Origin: Cucumis sativus
Taxonomy: Eukaryota > Streptophyta > Magnoliopsida > Cucurbitales > Cucurbitaceae
Assembly: GCF_000004075.3 (NCBI RefSeq)
Contig: NC_026661.2
Coordinates: 16,954,307-17,018,306, forward strand
Length of the DNA stretch: 64,000 nt
Direction: 5' to 3'
In this document: positions 36,208 through 48,559 of the stretch, in pieces
Layout of the letters: each line of letters opens with the position of its first letter
How positions within the stretch are numbered: the stretch's first letter is position 1
Translations under genes and position numbers: made by a program
The notes under the pieces: generated by a model
Seen by the model: only the letters and a program-made list of their open reading frames with translations
Told to the model about the DNA's origin: nothing
The model's database searches: none

Positions 36208-37836
36208 CTAATCCTGAAATAACTCTGGATAACGAGTCCTCATTTCTTCCTCTCGCTCCCATGTCGCCTCTTCAATTCGATGATTCCGCCACAAAACTTT
36301 TACTAATGGAATGCTTCTATTACGAAGCATCTTTACCTCTCTAGCCAGAATCTCCACAGGTTGTTCTACATAGCTCAAATGCTCATCAATCTCCAAGGGT
36401 TCATAGTCCACTACATGAGACGTATCGGCCACATACTTCCTCAACATCGAAACATGAAAAACATTATGAACTGCAGAGAGGGATGGTGGTAATGCCAAGC
36501 GATACGCCACAACACCAACCCTCTCTAAGATCTCAAATGGTCCAACAAAACGAGGACTTAACTTTCCTTTCTTCTCAAAACGCATAACACCCTTCATAGG
36601 TGCTACCTTCAAGAATACCTTTTCTCCCACATCGAACTTAAGGTCTTTTCGCCGTACATCCGCATAACTCTTCTGTCTACTCTGCGCTGTTTGCATACGT
36701 GCTCTAACCTTTTGAATAGCCTCATTAGTAGACCGAACTAATTCAGGTCCCATCAATCTATGTTCACCAACCTCACTCCAACAAACAGGGGTTCTACAAC
36801 ATTTGCCATACAAAGCCTCAAATGGTGCCATACCGATGGTAGCCTGGAAACTGTTGTTATAAGCAAACTCCATCAAATGTAGATGAGAGTCCCAACTACC
36901 TGGAAACTCTATAACACAAGCTCGTAGCATATCCTCTAAAACTTGGTTCAAACGTTCAGTTTGACCATCAGTCTGTGGATGAAAGGCTGTACTGAAATCC
37001 AATCTCGTACCCATAGCAGTCTGAAGTCCCTTCCAAAATTTGGAAGTAAACCGTGCATCCCTATCAGAAACAATCGATACAGGCACTCCATGCAGTCTCA
37101 CAATCTCAGTTAAATACAACTCTGCCCACTTACTAGCAGTATAAGTGGATTTTCCTGGTACAAAATGTGCCGATTTCGTAAGCCTGTCTATGACAACCAG
37201 AATCACTGTGAAACCCTTCAGGGTCTTAGGCAGCCCTGAAATAAAATCCATCGACACATTCTCCCACTTCCACTCTGGCACACTTAAAGGTTGTAATAAA
37301 CCTGCTGGTTTCTGTCTAGGTGCCTTAACTTGCTGACATACTAGACACTTACTAACAAATTCTGCCACTTCCCTTTTCATATTCCGCCACCAATAAAATC
37401 GTTTTAGATCCTGATACATTTTCGTGCTACCAGGATGCATGGAAAATGGGGAATTATGGGCTTCATCTAGTAAGTCAATCTTAACTGTACTGTTCGCTGG
37501 CACACATAAACGTCTCTCAAACATCAACCCACCATCAGAGGATATGGAGAACTCATCAGTCTGCCCTGTTTCAACAAGGCGACGTCTCTCCATCAAATAA
37601 GGATCATTACTCTGAGCATCAACAATCTTGTGCCTCAAAGTCGGTTGCACCGTTAATTGAGCTAGCTGTGAGGTGACTCTCCCCACAGACACTGCAATCT
37701 CAGCTCTCTCCAAGTCTCGATGCAATGGTACCTGTCTAGTAATGAGTGCTGTCAAAATGTGATACTTTTCTACGAAGAGCACCAACTTCCACATTCGCCT
37801 TACATAGATGGTACAAAATCTCACAATCATAGTCAT
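36208..37836 (-). CDS. Gypsy integrase with chromodomain (pol fragment)
   Basis: An open frame of 542 codons within the retrotransposon. After about 100 residues that continue from the RNase H end comes the integrase zinc finger (H127, H134, C164, C167). The catalytic core follows with D197, D258 and E294; the 35 residues between the last two fit the D-D-35-E rule. A GPY-like region (FVGPFEILERVG) and a C-terminal chromodomain (about 478-542, ending WEREEEMRTRYPELF) complete it. The integrase inserts element cDNA into nuclear DNA, and the chromodomain can direct it to marked chromatin. Chromodomain and core wording fit the Tekay/Del lineage. The listed start codon is not biological: pol would be translated as a polyprotein, and the upstream RT/RNase H part is frameshifted. 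Confidence 0.9.
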   Translation of the reverse strand: MTMIVRFCTIYVRRMWKLVLFVEKYHILTALITRQVPLHRDLERAEIAVSVGRVTSQLAQLTVQPTLRHKIVDAQSNDPYLMERRRLVETGQTDEFSISSDGGLMFERRLCVPANSTVKIDLLDEAHNSPFSMHPGSTKMYQDLKRFYWWRNMKREVAEFVSKCLVCQQVKAPRQKPAGLLQPLSVPEWKWENVSMDFISGLPKTLKGFTVILVVIDRLTKSAHFVPGKSTYTASKWAELYLTEIVRLHGVPVSIVSDRDARFTSKFWKGLQTAMGTRLDFSTAFHPQTDGQTERLNQVLEDMLRACVIEFPGSWDSHLHLMEFAYNNSFQATIGMAPFEALYGKCCRTPVCWSEVGEHRLMGPELVRSTNEAIQKVRARMQTAQSRQKSYADVRRKDLKFDVGEKVFLKVAPMKGVMRFEKKGKLSPRFVGPFEILERVGVVAYRLALPPSLSAVHNVFHVSMLRKYVADTSHVVDYEPLEIDEHLSYVEQPVEILAREVKMLRNRSIPLVKVLWRNHRIEEATWEREEEMRTRYPELFQD

Positions 37837-39600
37837 TTACTAACTCAAACCACCTTTGTTATCTCATACTCAACTTCTTTTGAGTGAAGAAGTATTTTAT
37901 ACTCTTTTGGTTAGAAAATATCTATATCTTTTCATCATACATATAGTGCCTTCAAATCATTAATGTAAAAACCACAACTGTCAATTCCATATCATAAGTT
38001 GGACAATTTTCCTCACGAGGAGTACAAGCAACTACTTTAACTTGTTGAATAAGAATACCTTTTAAACTTTCCTAAAAGCATCACTATAAATTACGGAACA
38101 TTCTGAACCATCATGTACGGTAAGCACGGGAGTTGTACAAGCTTCTGCTTAAGATCCTGAACACTATCCTCATAGGCTTTGTCCCAAACAAACGGAGTCC
38201 CTTTTCTTAGTTAACTGAGTCAAAGGAGTAGCTATACGAGAAAATTCTTATACAAACCGTTAGTAATAACCTGCTGAACCCAAAAAGACTACGAACCTCA
38301 CTGACTATGAAAGGTTGAGGCCAACTGGTAACGACTTCAATCTTTTATGAGATCCACATAAATGTCATCTCTAGATACCACATGGCTTGGAAAGATACTT
38401 GGCCTCATCCAAAACTCACATTTTGAAAACTTTGCATACAATTTGTTGACTCGAAGAGCCTCTTAAAACCATGTTAAATGCTCCTCATGCGCTGTCTCTA
38501 TTTTGGAATAAATTAAGATATCGTCAATAAATACAATCATGAAAGTGTCTAAGAGATCGTTAAACACTTTGTTCATCAAGTCGTAAACATTGTTTGAGCA
38601 TTTGCCCACTCAAAAGACATCATAATGAACTCGTGATGTCCATATCTCGAACGAAAATCTGCCTTAGGAATGTCACTGTTCTCTAATCCTCAACAAGTCA
38701 TAACCTGAATGTAATTCAATCTTAAAGAACACGGACTTATTGCAGTTGATCAAACAAATCCTCATTCATTGGTAAAAGATATTTATTCTTAACCGACACC
38801 TTATTCAACTTTCTACAATCAAAACATAAGTGCATCGACCCATCTTTCTTCTTAATAAACAAAAATTTGGTGCACCCCAAGATAACATACTTCGTCAAAT
38901 GTAGTCCTTGTCAAACATTTCTTTCAATTGCACCTTCAAATCTTTCAACTCTGTTGGTGCCATTTTGTATGAAGCTTTAGATATAGGAACGAGTCTAACT
39001 CTATCTCAATAACAAGACCAATTTCTGTTTAGCACGGTAATCTTAGAAACTCTTCTAGAAAAATATCATAATACTTTTTCACCACTGATTCAAATAACAA
39101 AGAAACATCGACTTCTCTGGTGTCTACCACACTAGTCAAATACAACAGGTACCCTGGTCAAGCAACTTACTAACCTTCATAGCTGGGATAACTTTTAGCG
39201 AAACGATAGTTCCAACCTCTTTGTACTTGAAACTAGCCTCTGGAGAAGGATTAGAAACTACATTTTCGCTGAACATTTTATGTTTACATGGTTAAACTAC
39301 ATTCCAATTTTCAAACTCCAAACTAGTAACTTTTCATTCACGAGAAACTCAAAATTGTTTCTTAAAGTCACATCAAGACAACCATGCTCATCTTCCTTGT
39401 TTCTTTTCCAATACCTCCATTCTAAAACCATTTAATGTGTTTCGTATAAACTTGACCGTGTATTTAGTCCTCGTTAAAACCACCTACATAACTTATTTTT
39501 CTTAGATTTCCAATCACAAAACAGACAATTTCGCTAACAACGTCTTACTTTTCTACTACTCGACCACTCCTTTGAACACCTCTACATGGCAACATTTTTC
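37837..39600 (-). pseudogene. Decayed protease/reverse transcriptase region of the gypsy element
   Basis: Minus-strand pieces in shifting frames match Ty3/gypsy pol. A protease/RT linker with TREVDVS-like wording lies near 39100-39200. An RT segment ([20 protein letters not shown]) lies near 38780-38860. The catalytic YxDD-equivalent [11 protein letters not shown] lies near 38510-38545. Several frameshifts and stops rule out a product. No zinc-knuckle or gag sequence is visible between here and the primer binding site. Confidence 0.8.
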
Positions 39601-39780
39601 CTAAATTTCACCATTAAATCATAACATTCATGTAATTCTAGTTTAACTTAGGCAAGGTCATATACATAAACCATACATATAAGCATAAAGCATACCTGAC
39701 GAGAGACGAAGGGTCGCGTTAGCCATAGAACACAAAAACATAGACTTACATCGTAAGTCAGTCTACAGAACCTAAAACTT

Positions 39781-39796
39781 AGGCTCTGATACCAAC
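39781..39796 (-). other. Primer binding site (initiator tRNA-Met)
   Basis: Immediately inside the 5' LTR the minus strand reads TGGTATCAGAGCCTAAG. The TGGTATCAGAGC part is the standard complement of the initiator methionine tRNA 3' end used by plant LTR retrotransposons. This fixes the element's orientation. Confidence 0.9.
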
Positions 39797-41573
39797 TGTA
39801 ACGACCCAACTTTTCTGGGTAAGTCAAGGTCGTAAATTTTTAACAAATAAAGACTTTGATTAATATAAAACAAAACGTAAGTCAATTTAAAAAAAAAACA
39901 TCTTCAAGTCAGGCCTGATTTTTAAACATTCAAGAAAACATAAAATAATACTGTTTACAACAAACGTTTGTAAATTAAATTTCAAATCAATCTTAATTAA
40001 GCGGAAGCAATTACACGTTTCCTATGGCATCACGCTTCCTTCCTGCCCCTCGCCGGTTTGCCACCTTTATTACCTTTGCCTGAAAATTAAACATAAGAAG
40101 GGTGAGTATAACAATACTCAGTAAGAGACCCTCTACTGGTCTCGTCAGGGGAAAAATAAATTGTTAAAGTTCTATTGGGACACCCTGTACAGTCGCAGTC
40201 TTGTGATCCCGTAGGATACACATTTCAGTCTAACGCCCCGAAGGACGTACATATCAGTCTGACGCCCCGAGGGACGTACATATCAGTCTAACGCCCCGAG
40301 GGACGTACATATCAGTCTAACGCCCCGAGGGACGTACATATCAGTCAAGTGTTCTGCAGAAACACATATCAGTCAAATGCTCCCGAAGGTGCAAAATAAA
40401 TTGGTGATCCCGTAGGACACCTACAAGGTAAACATCCCAATACAACCTAACAATTTATCCCCTCATTCCATTCAACCCATCTTTCAGTTACTTCAAATCA
40501 CAAAGTCCTTTCTTTCAACATCCTAACAGTCAACTTATTTTACTACAATCATATGTCTGTCAATAAAATACTAATACATCAGTCAATCCACTGTACAGTC
40601 AATACACCCCTCAGATCACCAGCACACAGTCATACTTTAGCGTAACGACACCCAATCTAAACGACAATCACAAGATCGCATCTGCATCTCATACAAGCAT
40701 AATCTACAATTTTCGTCCTGTCCACATCCACACACATATATATATATTCCATGACGATCACAATATGCATTCAACATTAAGTCTACTTCAATTCCTATGC
40801 ATATATATATATATTTTCAGTCAATCCACAGTGTACATTCATAAGTATCATCTCAACATCTTTACTCAGTCAAAGATAATCATTCAGACATACAATTCAC
40901 AATCATAAGTGAGTCCAGTAGAAAACCCCTTACCTTCAAATTTGTTAAGCTCCTTAACCACGTTGAAGTCTATGAAGAACGAACCTAAACATTAAGACAA
41001 TTTCTCAATAATTCCCTTCAACGCATCAGTCATTTAAATTCAACCCAATGTGAATCTTTTTGCAACTTACCCAAATCTTCGCGAAAGAAATCGAGCAGTG
41101 GCTTTGCGAAGAGATGACGTGCGACGGAGAGACCGTATACAGATGGTCGGAGAGTCGCGCGGCAGTGCAGACAACGGAGGAGAATGAATCGGCGGCGGCT
41201 GGGCTGAAAACAGAGGAGAAAGGAGAGGGGAGACAGCCGGCGGTTACAGGTTCACGCGGCGGCCTTGCTTCGCGAACAGAGATGGCGGCTGGCTGCGGCG
41301 GGAAGAAAATGGAGGAGAAAGGATCGGCGGTTGGGCTGCGGCTGCGCACGAACGGAAGGAAAATAGATGGGGCGGCGGTTGCTGCGAACGGGAAGGAGAA
41401 CGCACGGGGAGGAAGGAGAAGAAAAGAAAAATGAGAGAGGGGTTGTGTGCGCGCGAGAGAGGGAGAGATAAATTTCTTTTTCTTTTCTTTTTATTTAAAT
41501 TAAGTATAAAAATATATATATATATACAAAATTAAAAACAAAATATATATATACATACCTTTGGGGCATTACA
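39797..41573 (-). repeat. 5' LTR of the gypsy element (right copy)
   Basis: Near-identical to 34397-36170. Differences seen by eye are a CAACCAT/CAACCCAT indel, TCTGAGAAG/TCTATGAAG, two G-run indels (GATGGGCGG/GATGGGGCGG and CGGGAGG/CGGGGAGG) and a few changes near GTAAGCAAATT/GTAAGTCAATT. The 29-bp minisatellite is at 40226-40341. Confidence 0.95.
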
Positions 41574-41578
41574 CTTGA

Positions 41579-43115
41579 AATATAATCAGTGTCAAGCTTG
41601 TGACTATCCTTGACGCTAAAATTGTATCAAGACGTTGTTTGGTTAAAGTTGTCTCAATATTCTTAATTGTGGATTATTTATGTTTTTAGAAGCGTTAAGA
41701 CTATCGCTACTTAACAATACTATAAATTTTTAACGTGTGTTGCACGTGAAACGAACCTTGTTAATATATATTGTTGCTAAAAAAATAAATAGTATGGAGT
41801 GATTAAATAAAAAAAAATAACAATATTAAAGGCATATAAATATAATTTTAAGTAATAAATGTGAGGATAAAACAATGCAAAAAAATTTAATTTAATTTTT
41901 ATATTGATCAAATAATAAATCATTTTAATTTTTATGTGTAATAAGCATTTTTTTCATTAAGAAAAGTTTTGTTAAGTACATGGGTGTTCTAGGTTCTTTT
42001 ATTTTAACATAAAAAAAACTTAATTAATAAATACAATTCACGTCTTAAAAAAAATTAATTAATTTTAATAAAAATATAAAATATTAATTACATAAAAAAA
42101 CATTATTGAAATTAGAGAATTATCATTTAGAGAAAATGTTCAAAAATGATTGTCCATCTTAGGTAATAAGATAATATAAGATAGAAAAGATAGATTGGTA
42201 CAAAAATAATCCTAAATATGCTTGTGTTTTTTAATAATTTTCTTTACAAATAAAAACCTTATATACAACAAATTCATATCCTAGAACTAACAAAAAAAAA
42301 AAAAAAAAAAAAACTAATACCATTTTCATAAGCTGACATTCAATTTAATATTTATATATATTTTTAAAAATTGAATATAAAATAAAAATATACCTTGATC
42401 AAGGATATGTAGAATTTGAAAAGTTAAAAGAAAAAATGGTAGAGAATTTAGAATGCAAGTAGATTTCGTTAATTACTTGTAGATATAATTATAATATAAT
42501 AATAAATAGATAATTTTTTATATTCTAACCATTTCTTAAATAACACGAAAAATAATTCTTTTCAATTTAGAAATGTATCTTATCACTCTTATTTCTAGTA
42601 ATGAATATTAATGAATGACAGTAACTTGCAGCACATTAAATTCAACAATAATCTCCTCTTTTTTGTCACTGTTTTTATTCTACTTTCACTATTCTTTCTC
42701 TCCCTTTTATTTTCCTCTTTTGTGAAGTCAACAATAAGATCTTTATTTCTTTCACTTCTTTGGTTCCATTTATGGTATGAAAAAAATAAAATCACTTTTA
42801 GTAAGAAAGGAGACTAAGCAACTTTAGAATTCAAAAGCATTTTCCTGTAGGTATTTCTCATCTTAATTAATTGAAATAAAGTATTTTTATTAAATTTGTA
42901 AATAGTTTCATCCAAACAGTTGGTATGTAGCTACTATTAAAGGTGCATTATAGGTCATAAATTTTAACGATTATCTTTTATAAGATGGATGAGAAGCTAA
43001 ATACATGATTGAAAGAGGGTTACATAAAAACCCTACCATATAATAAGATCGTGAACATTCATTATCTATAGAAACAGATTCTCAAATGAGGGAAATGTTA
43101 AATATCACATGAATC
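41579..43115. other. AT-rich intergenic DNA, 3' flank of desaturase gene 2
   Basis: Contains an A-run near 42291-42313. Facing open stretches near 42595-42817 are low in complexity and on opposite strands, so I do not call a gene. The last 150 bp match the 3' flank of desaturase gene 1. Confidence 0.5.
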
Positions 43116-45771
43116 TCAATCAATCATAGGCCTAAGAAAGGTGGGTTTTGATTTGTTTAAAGCAGCCATTTTTTGCTTTTCAGAAGGTAATTTAACATTG
43201 GTGGCTAATCCAATGACTTGAAGGAACTTGATAATATACCAACCATTATCAATTTGCCACCATTCATGACCATGTCGTGCTGAATACTCAAAAGCATGGT
43301 GGTTATTGTGCCATCCTTCTCCAAAGGTAAATATAGCAACAATCCTAATTAAAAATGAAACAATGAACTATTTAAACTTTGTCAAGTCAAAGATTATCTA
43401 AATACTATAATAGTTTGACAGTGGTAAAACAAACTATTTAAACTTTGTAATTGTCCTGAAGGTTTAAAAAATTTACTTCCTACTTTAAAAAGCAAAATTA
43501 TTTCGAAACAAATGGTAAAGGGTTGATATAGAATATTCAAATTTTATGTAACTGGATTGATGATATAAATATGAAAATTGATGTATCAACATTAATTAAT
43601 TAATATAAAACCCATTTTTCACTAGCAAATGGTAAAAGAAAAGAATAAAAAAGAAAAGAGATATAATAAGAAAAGTGTATGTCTTACCAATTGTTCTTAG
43701 ATAAATCCCCAGTGTTCCATGGTTGGTTTCCCCAAATATGACATACTGAATTTATCATAGATGTGAAATGCAAGCTCAGTACGAACCTCACGCACTGTCA
43801 ATAGTTTAATAAAATACACTTCATAAATAAAATATATATTTCAATGAAAAACATATATAATTAAACAAATATATGGTGGAAAGATCATCCATCTCTCTAG
43901 TATAATCTAATAATTATAATCATAATCAAACACAATACTTTAGACTGATTATCAACGATCTAGTGTTTTACTTGAAAATTAGGTTTTAATGTTTATTTGA
44001 AGAAAATGAAAACCATTATAAAAAATTAAAACAAAATCATTATCGAATGAGACTATAAAATTTATTTATTTTTAAATTCATAAATCTTCTCGATAAAAGA
44101 AATTTGAGTATGACTTGTTTAAACATACAAATAGTCCAAAAACCTACTAAATATTTTTAAAAGATGAAGAATTAGATTAGTATAAATTTTAGAATTCAGG
44201 GTTTAGGTTTACGTACTTATATATAATTTTAACTTTATATATAATATAAATCAATAATTAATTGTCAAATAAATCTTTTACCTTTATGTAAAAAGAAAAA
44301 CAAAAAGTATTATACATGTATACATATTATTTTTCTTTCATTTATTTTTTAAAAAAACACTTAAATTGTCTGTTGTGTAGATTGCCTAAAAACATGTAAT
44401 GAACAAATCAAATATAACAATGTAAAAAAATCAACAACTTAATTTATTAATGAAAAAGATTAAAATTTCCTTCTTTTAGAAAAGTTGAAAGAAAATTTTG
44501 AACATTCAAACAAATAGGAGTTTATAACCTTAATAATTAAAAGAGTAAATGGAAAGGGAATAATAATTATATTTTACCACTCCCCAAATGATGAAAGGGA
44601 GTCCTCCAAGTGCATAGAGCAAGAGTGAAAGAGCAAGTGGATGAAGCCAATATGTTTTATGTATAAACCTATAGAACTTTTGTTTCTCCAAATCTGTCAC
44701 ATTGTCTGGATATCCATGTTTCATGTAAAACATGAAGATGTTTCTCTCCACCTTTTGATAATTATTAAAATAGTTTGGACAAACTTTTCTCGTCAAGTTA
44801 TACGAATCAAAAAACCACGTCATTTGGCTGAACCAAAATCCATAAATAGGACTATGTGGATCTCGTTCTGAATCAACAAATCGATGGTGACATCTGTGTG
44901 TGCTCACCCAATCAATTGGATCACCCTAAAATTGAAGAAACCAACCAAATGTTAACAAAACACCGCTATAAAAAATATGATAGGATTAGTCTCTAATTTA
45001 ATCTTTTTTAATAGTACGTAGGCAATTACTATACACTACTCAATCCTTTTATGATTGGATGTCTAAGTAATGTGTATAAAAATCATTCTTTCATGTATAA
45101 TGTAATGATCAACACTGTATAATGTAATGATCAACACTGTTCGTTTTTAGATTCAAAATCATTTAACTCTAACTTTTGTGGGATTGAAATGTGTGTACAA
45201 AATCCAAAAGGTGAGAATCAATATTAATTATATTAAGGAGGTAATGACATTGCAATGGTTTTGAATGCAAAAGAACCCTGTGAAACATTTATTCTAATAT
45301 CATATTAAATTATTGATTAATTAAAAAAGGTGAAGTAAAATTAAATAATGTGTCATAGAGTACCAACCTCAAATTTAGTATAAAATCAAAATGTGTAATT
45401 CATGTTTTATTCGTAGTTTAGACCATTTTTAGTTAGAGCATAAGGGATTCAAAGTATCAAACCTGAATTGCATGAGCTGCAATATAAGCAAGAGAATACT
45501 CGAGCCATTTTGGAAGTTTGAAGCTTCGATGTGCAAGATTTCTATGATACGAAACACTAATTGCCATCCCGGTTAGATTGGCTAATCCCAAGGAAAGCAA
45601 CAAACAACCCCAACTAAAATAGAATAATGGTGCCAAAATACTAAGTAGATGTAAAAGAAGAAAGTAAAAGGCAACGTTTTTATCAAACTTTGTCCACTTT
45701 TTTCTCTTAAAGAGCCTTGAAGGAGAGCTCATCACCATCTCCTTTGGGTCTTCTTTGGATGCTCCTTCCAT
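43116..45771 (-). CDS. Acyl desaturase, ADS/delta-9 type (desaturase gene 2)
   Basis: Four minus-strand exons: 45771-45463, 44925-44578, 43794-43688 and 43344-43116, all with GT-AG junctions. Phases match gene 1 exactly, and the second and later exons are equal in length to those of gene 1. The product is 330 aa. Histidine boxes are HRNLAH (76-81), HRCHH (113-117) and HNNHH (267-271), complete for a membrane di-iron acyl desaturase. The hydrophobic N-terminal segment spans about 32-72, and one extra residue in it (LFYFSW against FYFSW) explains the length difference. No transit peptide is visible, so ER localisation is more likely than plastid. Relative to gene 1, changes are mostly conservative and spread evenly, suggesting both copies are under constraint. 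The start is fixed at 45771 because there is no in-frame ATG further upstream in the open frame. Confidence 0.93.
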
Positions 45772-45827
45772 TTCTTTCCTTGTTCTTTCTTTGGTATAGT
45801 TGTGACTTCAGTCTAGGGCACATTTGT

Positions 45828-45834
45828 ATTTATA
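45828..45834 (-). promoter_or_regulatory. TATA box of desaturase gene 2
   Basis: TATAAAT on the minus strand, about 60 bp before the ATG. The proximal 180 bp upstream are conserved with gene 1 (ACATTTATG..CTGCCAC and the AGGTGGACAGCCTCCATTAT block). Confidence 0.65.
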
Positions 45835-46029
45835 CTCGTGAATTGTACAAATATTTAAAGTTAAAAAATTAGATATGGTCCCACAATCATCCACCATTTT
45901 CAGCAGAACATTTATGTACTGCCACTCACCAATACACTACCCTTTACTTATATAACCTGCTAAAGGTAGGTGGACAGCCTCCATTATTTATTACCAAAGA
46001 TTTCGTTTTTTTTCATCAATTACGAAGTG

Positions 46030-48550
46030 ATAGGGTTCAATTTTGAAATGAGAGTTCATCCCTTTATCAAATATATAATTACTATGATGTTTTTTTTTTA
46101 ATAAATAGAATAATAATTGTGCATATTCAAGAACATAATTAATTCTTTTTATCATGAAGTTGTTTCAGTATTCCGTTAGCCTGTATACTTTCGATTTTTG
46201 TATAGCTTTGTAAAATGTTAAGTAGAACGAAATAACAAAAATGAGAGAAATTTTATCAATTAAATTACAAACCAAGAGTCTCCAAACTATGTGTATGATT
46301 TTCCTTGAATTTTATTTTGTGTTATGGATATTTTGAGATAAAAAAACTAAGAGGGCAAACAGTTAAATGTAAAATCGAAATAATGAAACCAAGTGAGGCC
46401 CATGGGAGAGGAGGAAGAGTTCATGGAAAGGAAAGATTTTGGGCAGCAAAATGGCGCATACAATTTGTCTACCACTCTGCCTCTGGAAGTTGAGGTTGAG
46501 GCAAATGTTTATGTTGGGCCAAATTGCATACGCTAGATGTGACTGAGGAGAGAGTATCTTCTTTGAGCCACTTGGTCTACCTCGACCTCAACTCGAAGCT
46601 GAGACGAGCTTCTTTTATGCTATGAAAACCTCCATTCTATGAGTCATGATTTTAGTCTCTATGGTCGACTTGAAATAACACCCTTGAATCCCATGTTCAA
46701 AACCATCTATGAATTGAGGGCCATAAGCATCTCCCAAGATAAGGAATTTTCCACACCTCAAGAGTAGTACTATGACCCTTTGGTTAATTATTGACTTAAT
46801 TAGCATAAGAGGTTCTATGTCAGACAACAAATATTCGTGATTTCTTTGCTTCTTCATTGTTTGAAGATTTTTTCTTCTTAAGTAATGTATCTAGAGTTGT
46901 CACTTGAAAGACATAATGTGTTTTTTCTATCCACTTTTTTCCACAACGGTTGACTTAATTCATAGGTAAGAGCGAGTGTTTTACCAGCTTTCTATTTCAA
47001 ACAGTTGTGTTTTATAGTCTCACTTCCTTTATGTAATCATTTTATTTTATAATTTCGTTTAAATTAATTCTTATAGATTAGGTTGTTGAACTTTGGATGT
47101 TTGTTGAGATTCGATCCTAGTTTTTCAATTATGTTGGGCTGCTAATTTCGATTCTTGTTTGCTCTCGAGCGTGTAGAATTCTACTCTACAGAAAGGTTTT
47201 CGAAAAGAAAAAGTCATAGACAAGTTTGGATACTCCTAGTCAGTGAAAAAGAAATATTAGATGATGTTTTTTGCTCAATCATTAGGAGAGAGAATTGAGA
47301 TTATTGAAGATCAAGTGTGATCATGCTTGGTTGATCATTGCATATTGGTGATGTGTGATTAAGAGGGTGTATTTCCTTTGTTGCTTTTATGACAAATTGA
47401 ATTTTCTTCTGATTCATTTATCAGTAAAATGTTATCACTAAGTACAACATGTGAAGAATATTATGTATAGATGTTTGTACTATGTGAAGAATATTATGTA
47501 TAGATGTTTAATTTGTACTATTTGTCATAAGTCTACAATCATGAATTATATCACAAGACAATATATAATCTCTTATCATGGGTCAAAGACCCTCTAGACG
47601 TAGATGTTGTGTGATCGAACTGAGTTAACAATGTTTGTTGTTTCGATAGTTATTTTCTACTTATTTTTATCTCAGTTGTTACGTGATCAATTATTAAGTT
47701 GTGTATGTGCTAAAAGCACCATGTTAATTGAGTCTCTTCAATTTTTCACAAACATTAAGAAGATCAATACTAGTTAAGTTTATGTTTGCAATCTAGTCTA
47801 AGGAAAAAATCACATGGTAAAAGACGTGCATTGAAAAAATTCCAATCTAATACCCTATCCTAGAATATGATAAGATTTGATATACCTCAATTCTAGTTCA
47901 AACGAGGGTTAAAGTTTAAACATCCCTAGGTCAAATCCTCTATAAATATATACTCCATATGACTCTATATACCATAACTTACGTTTCTCACTTTCTTCTC
48001 AATTCTATGGTTATCCCTCTCTTACTTTGTAAACCAAAATTTCTTTTTTATTTGTTCTGCAAGTTCACTCTTTTCTAAGTTACAAGTAATTTACTATTGT
48101 TGTCAGTATCACATACATGGGTTTTTTCCTTTTGGATTTTGACATCAAACATTATGTGTTTTAACAATGTCCACACACACACGAGTCTGAAGATATTGGT
48201 TAATTTTGACAATGTTCAAATAGGGTTTAGGTTCAAAGATGGGTGAAAAGACATAAAATCGTCCATGCACTCTCTTTTTTCTTGTTAAGGAAAGAAATAT
48301 TTATTACTTTGATATGGCGATGGCGACCAAACACTTTCAAGATCCCATACGTGGCCAATGCCACCGTCCACCATATTATAAATAATCCAACTATTTTATC
48401 GTTTATAATTATTTGCTTCTTTTTTTTTTCTTTCCAATTTCTAGTTTTTAAAATATGTGTATTTTTAGTATTATTAATTGATTTATTTTTATAAAATATA
48501 TTAAAAAAAACAAAAATATTTGAACGAATTTGAAAATGAAAAAAGCCTAT
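46030..48550. other. Intergenic DNA upstream of desaturase gene 2
   Basis: Holds a 33-bp tandem duplication (47449-47509). Around 46600-46860 the minus strand has an open stretch (ILGDAYGPQFIDGFEHGIQG) with gag-like feel but no motif I can name. A plus-strand open stretch at 46305-46493 has no recognisable domain. No intact gene or RNA was found. Confidence 0.4.
47449..47509. repeat. 33-bp tandem duplication
   Basis: ATGTGAAGAATATTATGTAT... occurs at 47449-47481 and again from 47482, identical over the shared length. Confidence 0.9.
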
Positions 48551-48559
48551 AAGTACTCC

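Larger units (their letters stand above)
34392..41578 (-). mobile_element. Ty3/gypsy LTR retrotransposon (Tekay/Del-like chromovirus), gag-less
   Basis: A full-ended element with a perfect 5-bp target duplication CTTGA (34392-34396 and 41574-41578), two LTRs of 1774 and 1777 bp, a tRNA-Met primer binding site next to the right LTR and a polypurine tract next to the left LTR. It is therefore transcribed on the minus strand, with the right LTR as 5' LTR. The internal region is only about 3.6 kb. It holds decayed protease/RT and an open integrase frame with a C-terminal chromodomain; no gag is recognisable. The LTRs differ by only a few substitutions and three 1-bp indels, so insertion is recent, yet the interior was probably already defective. 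Confidence 0.95.

Noticed and set aside
34397..41573. Two near-identical 1.77-kb blocks as a possible segmental duplication or assembly artefact
   Set aside because: TG...CA ends, target duplication, primer binding site and polypurine tract identify them as LTRs of one element.
42595..42817. Facing open frames of 66 and 68 codons
   Set aside because: Opposite-strand shadows of the same low-complexity sequence with no recognisable domain.
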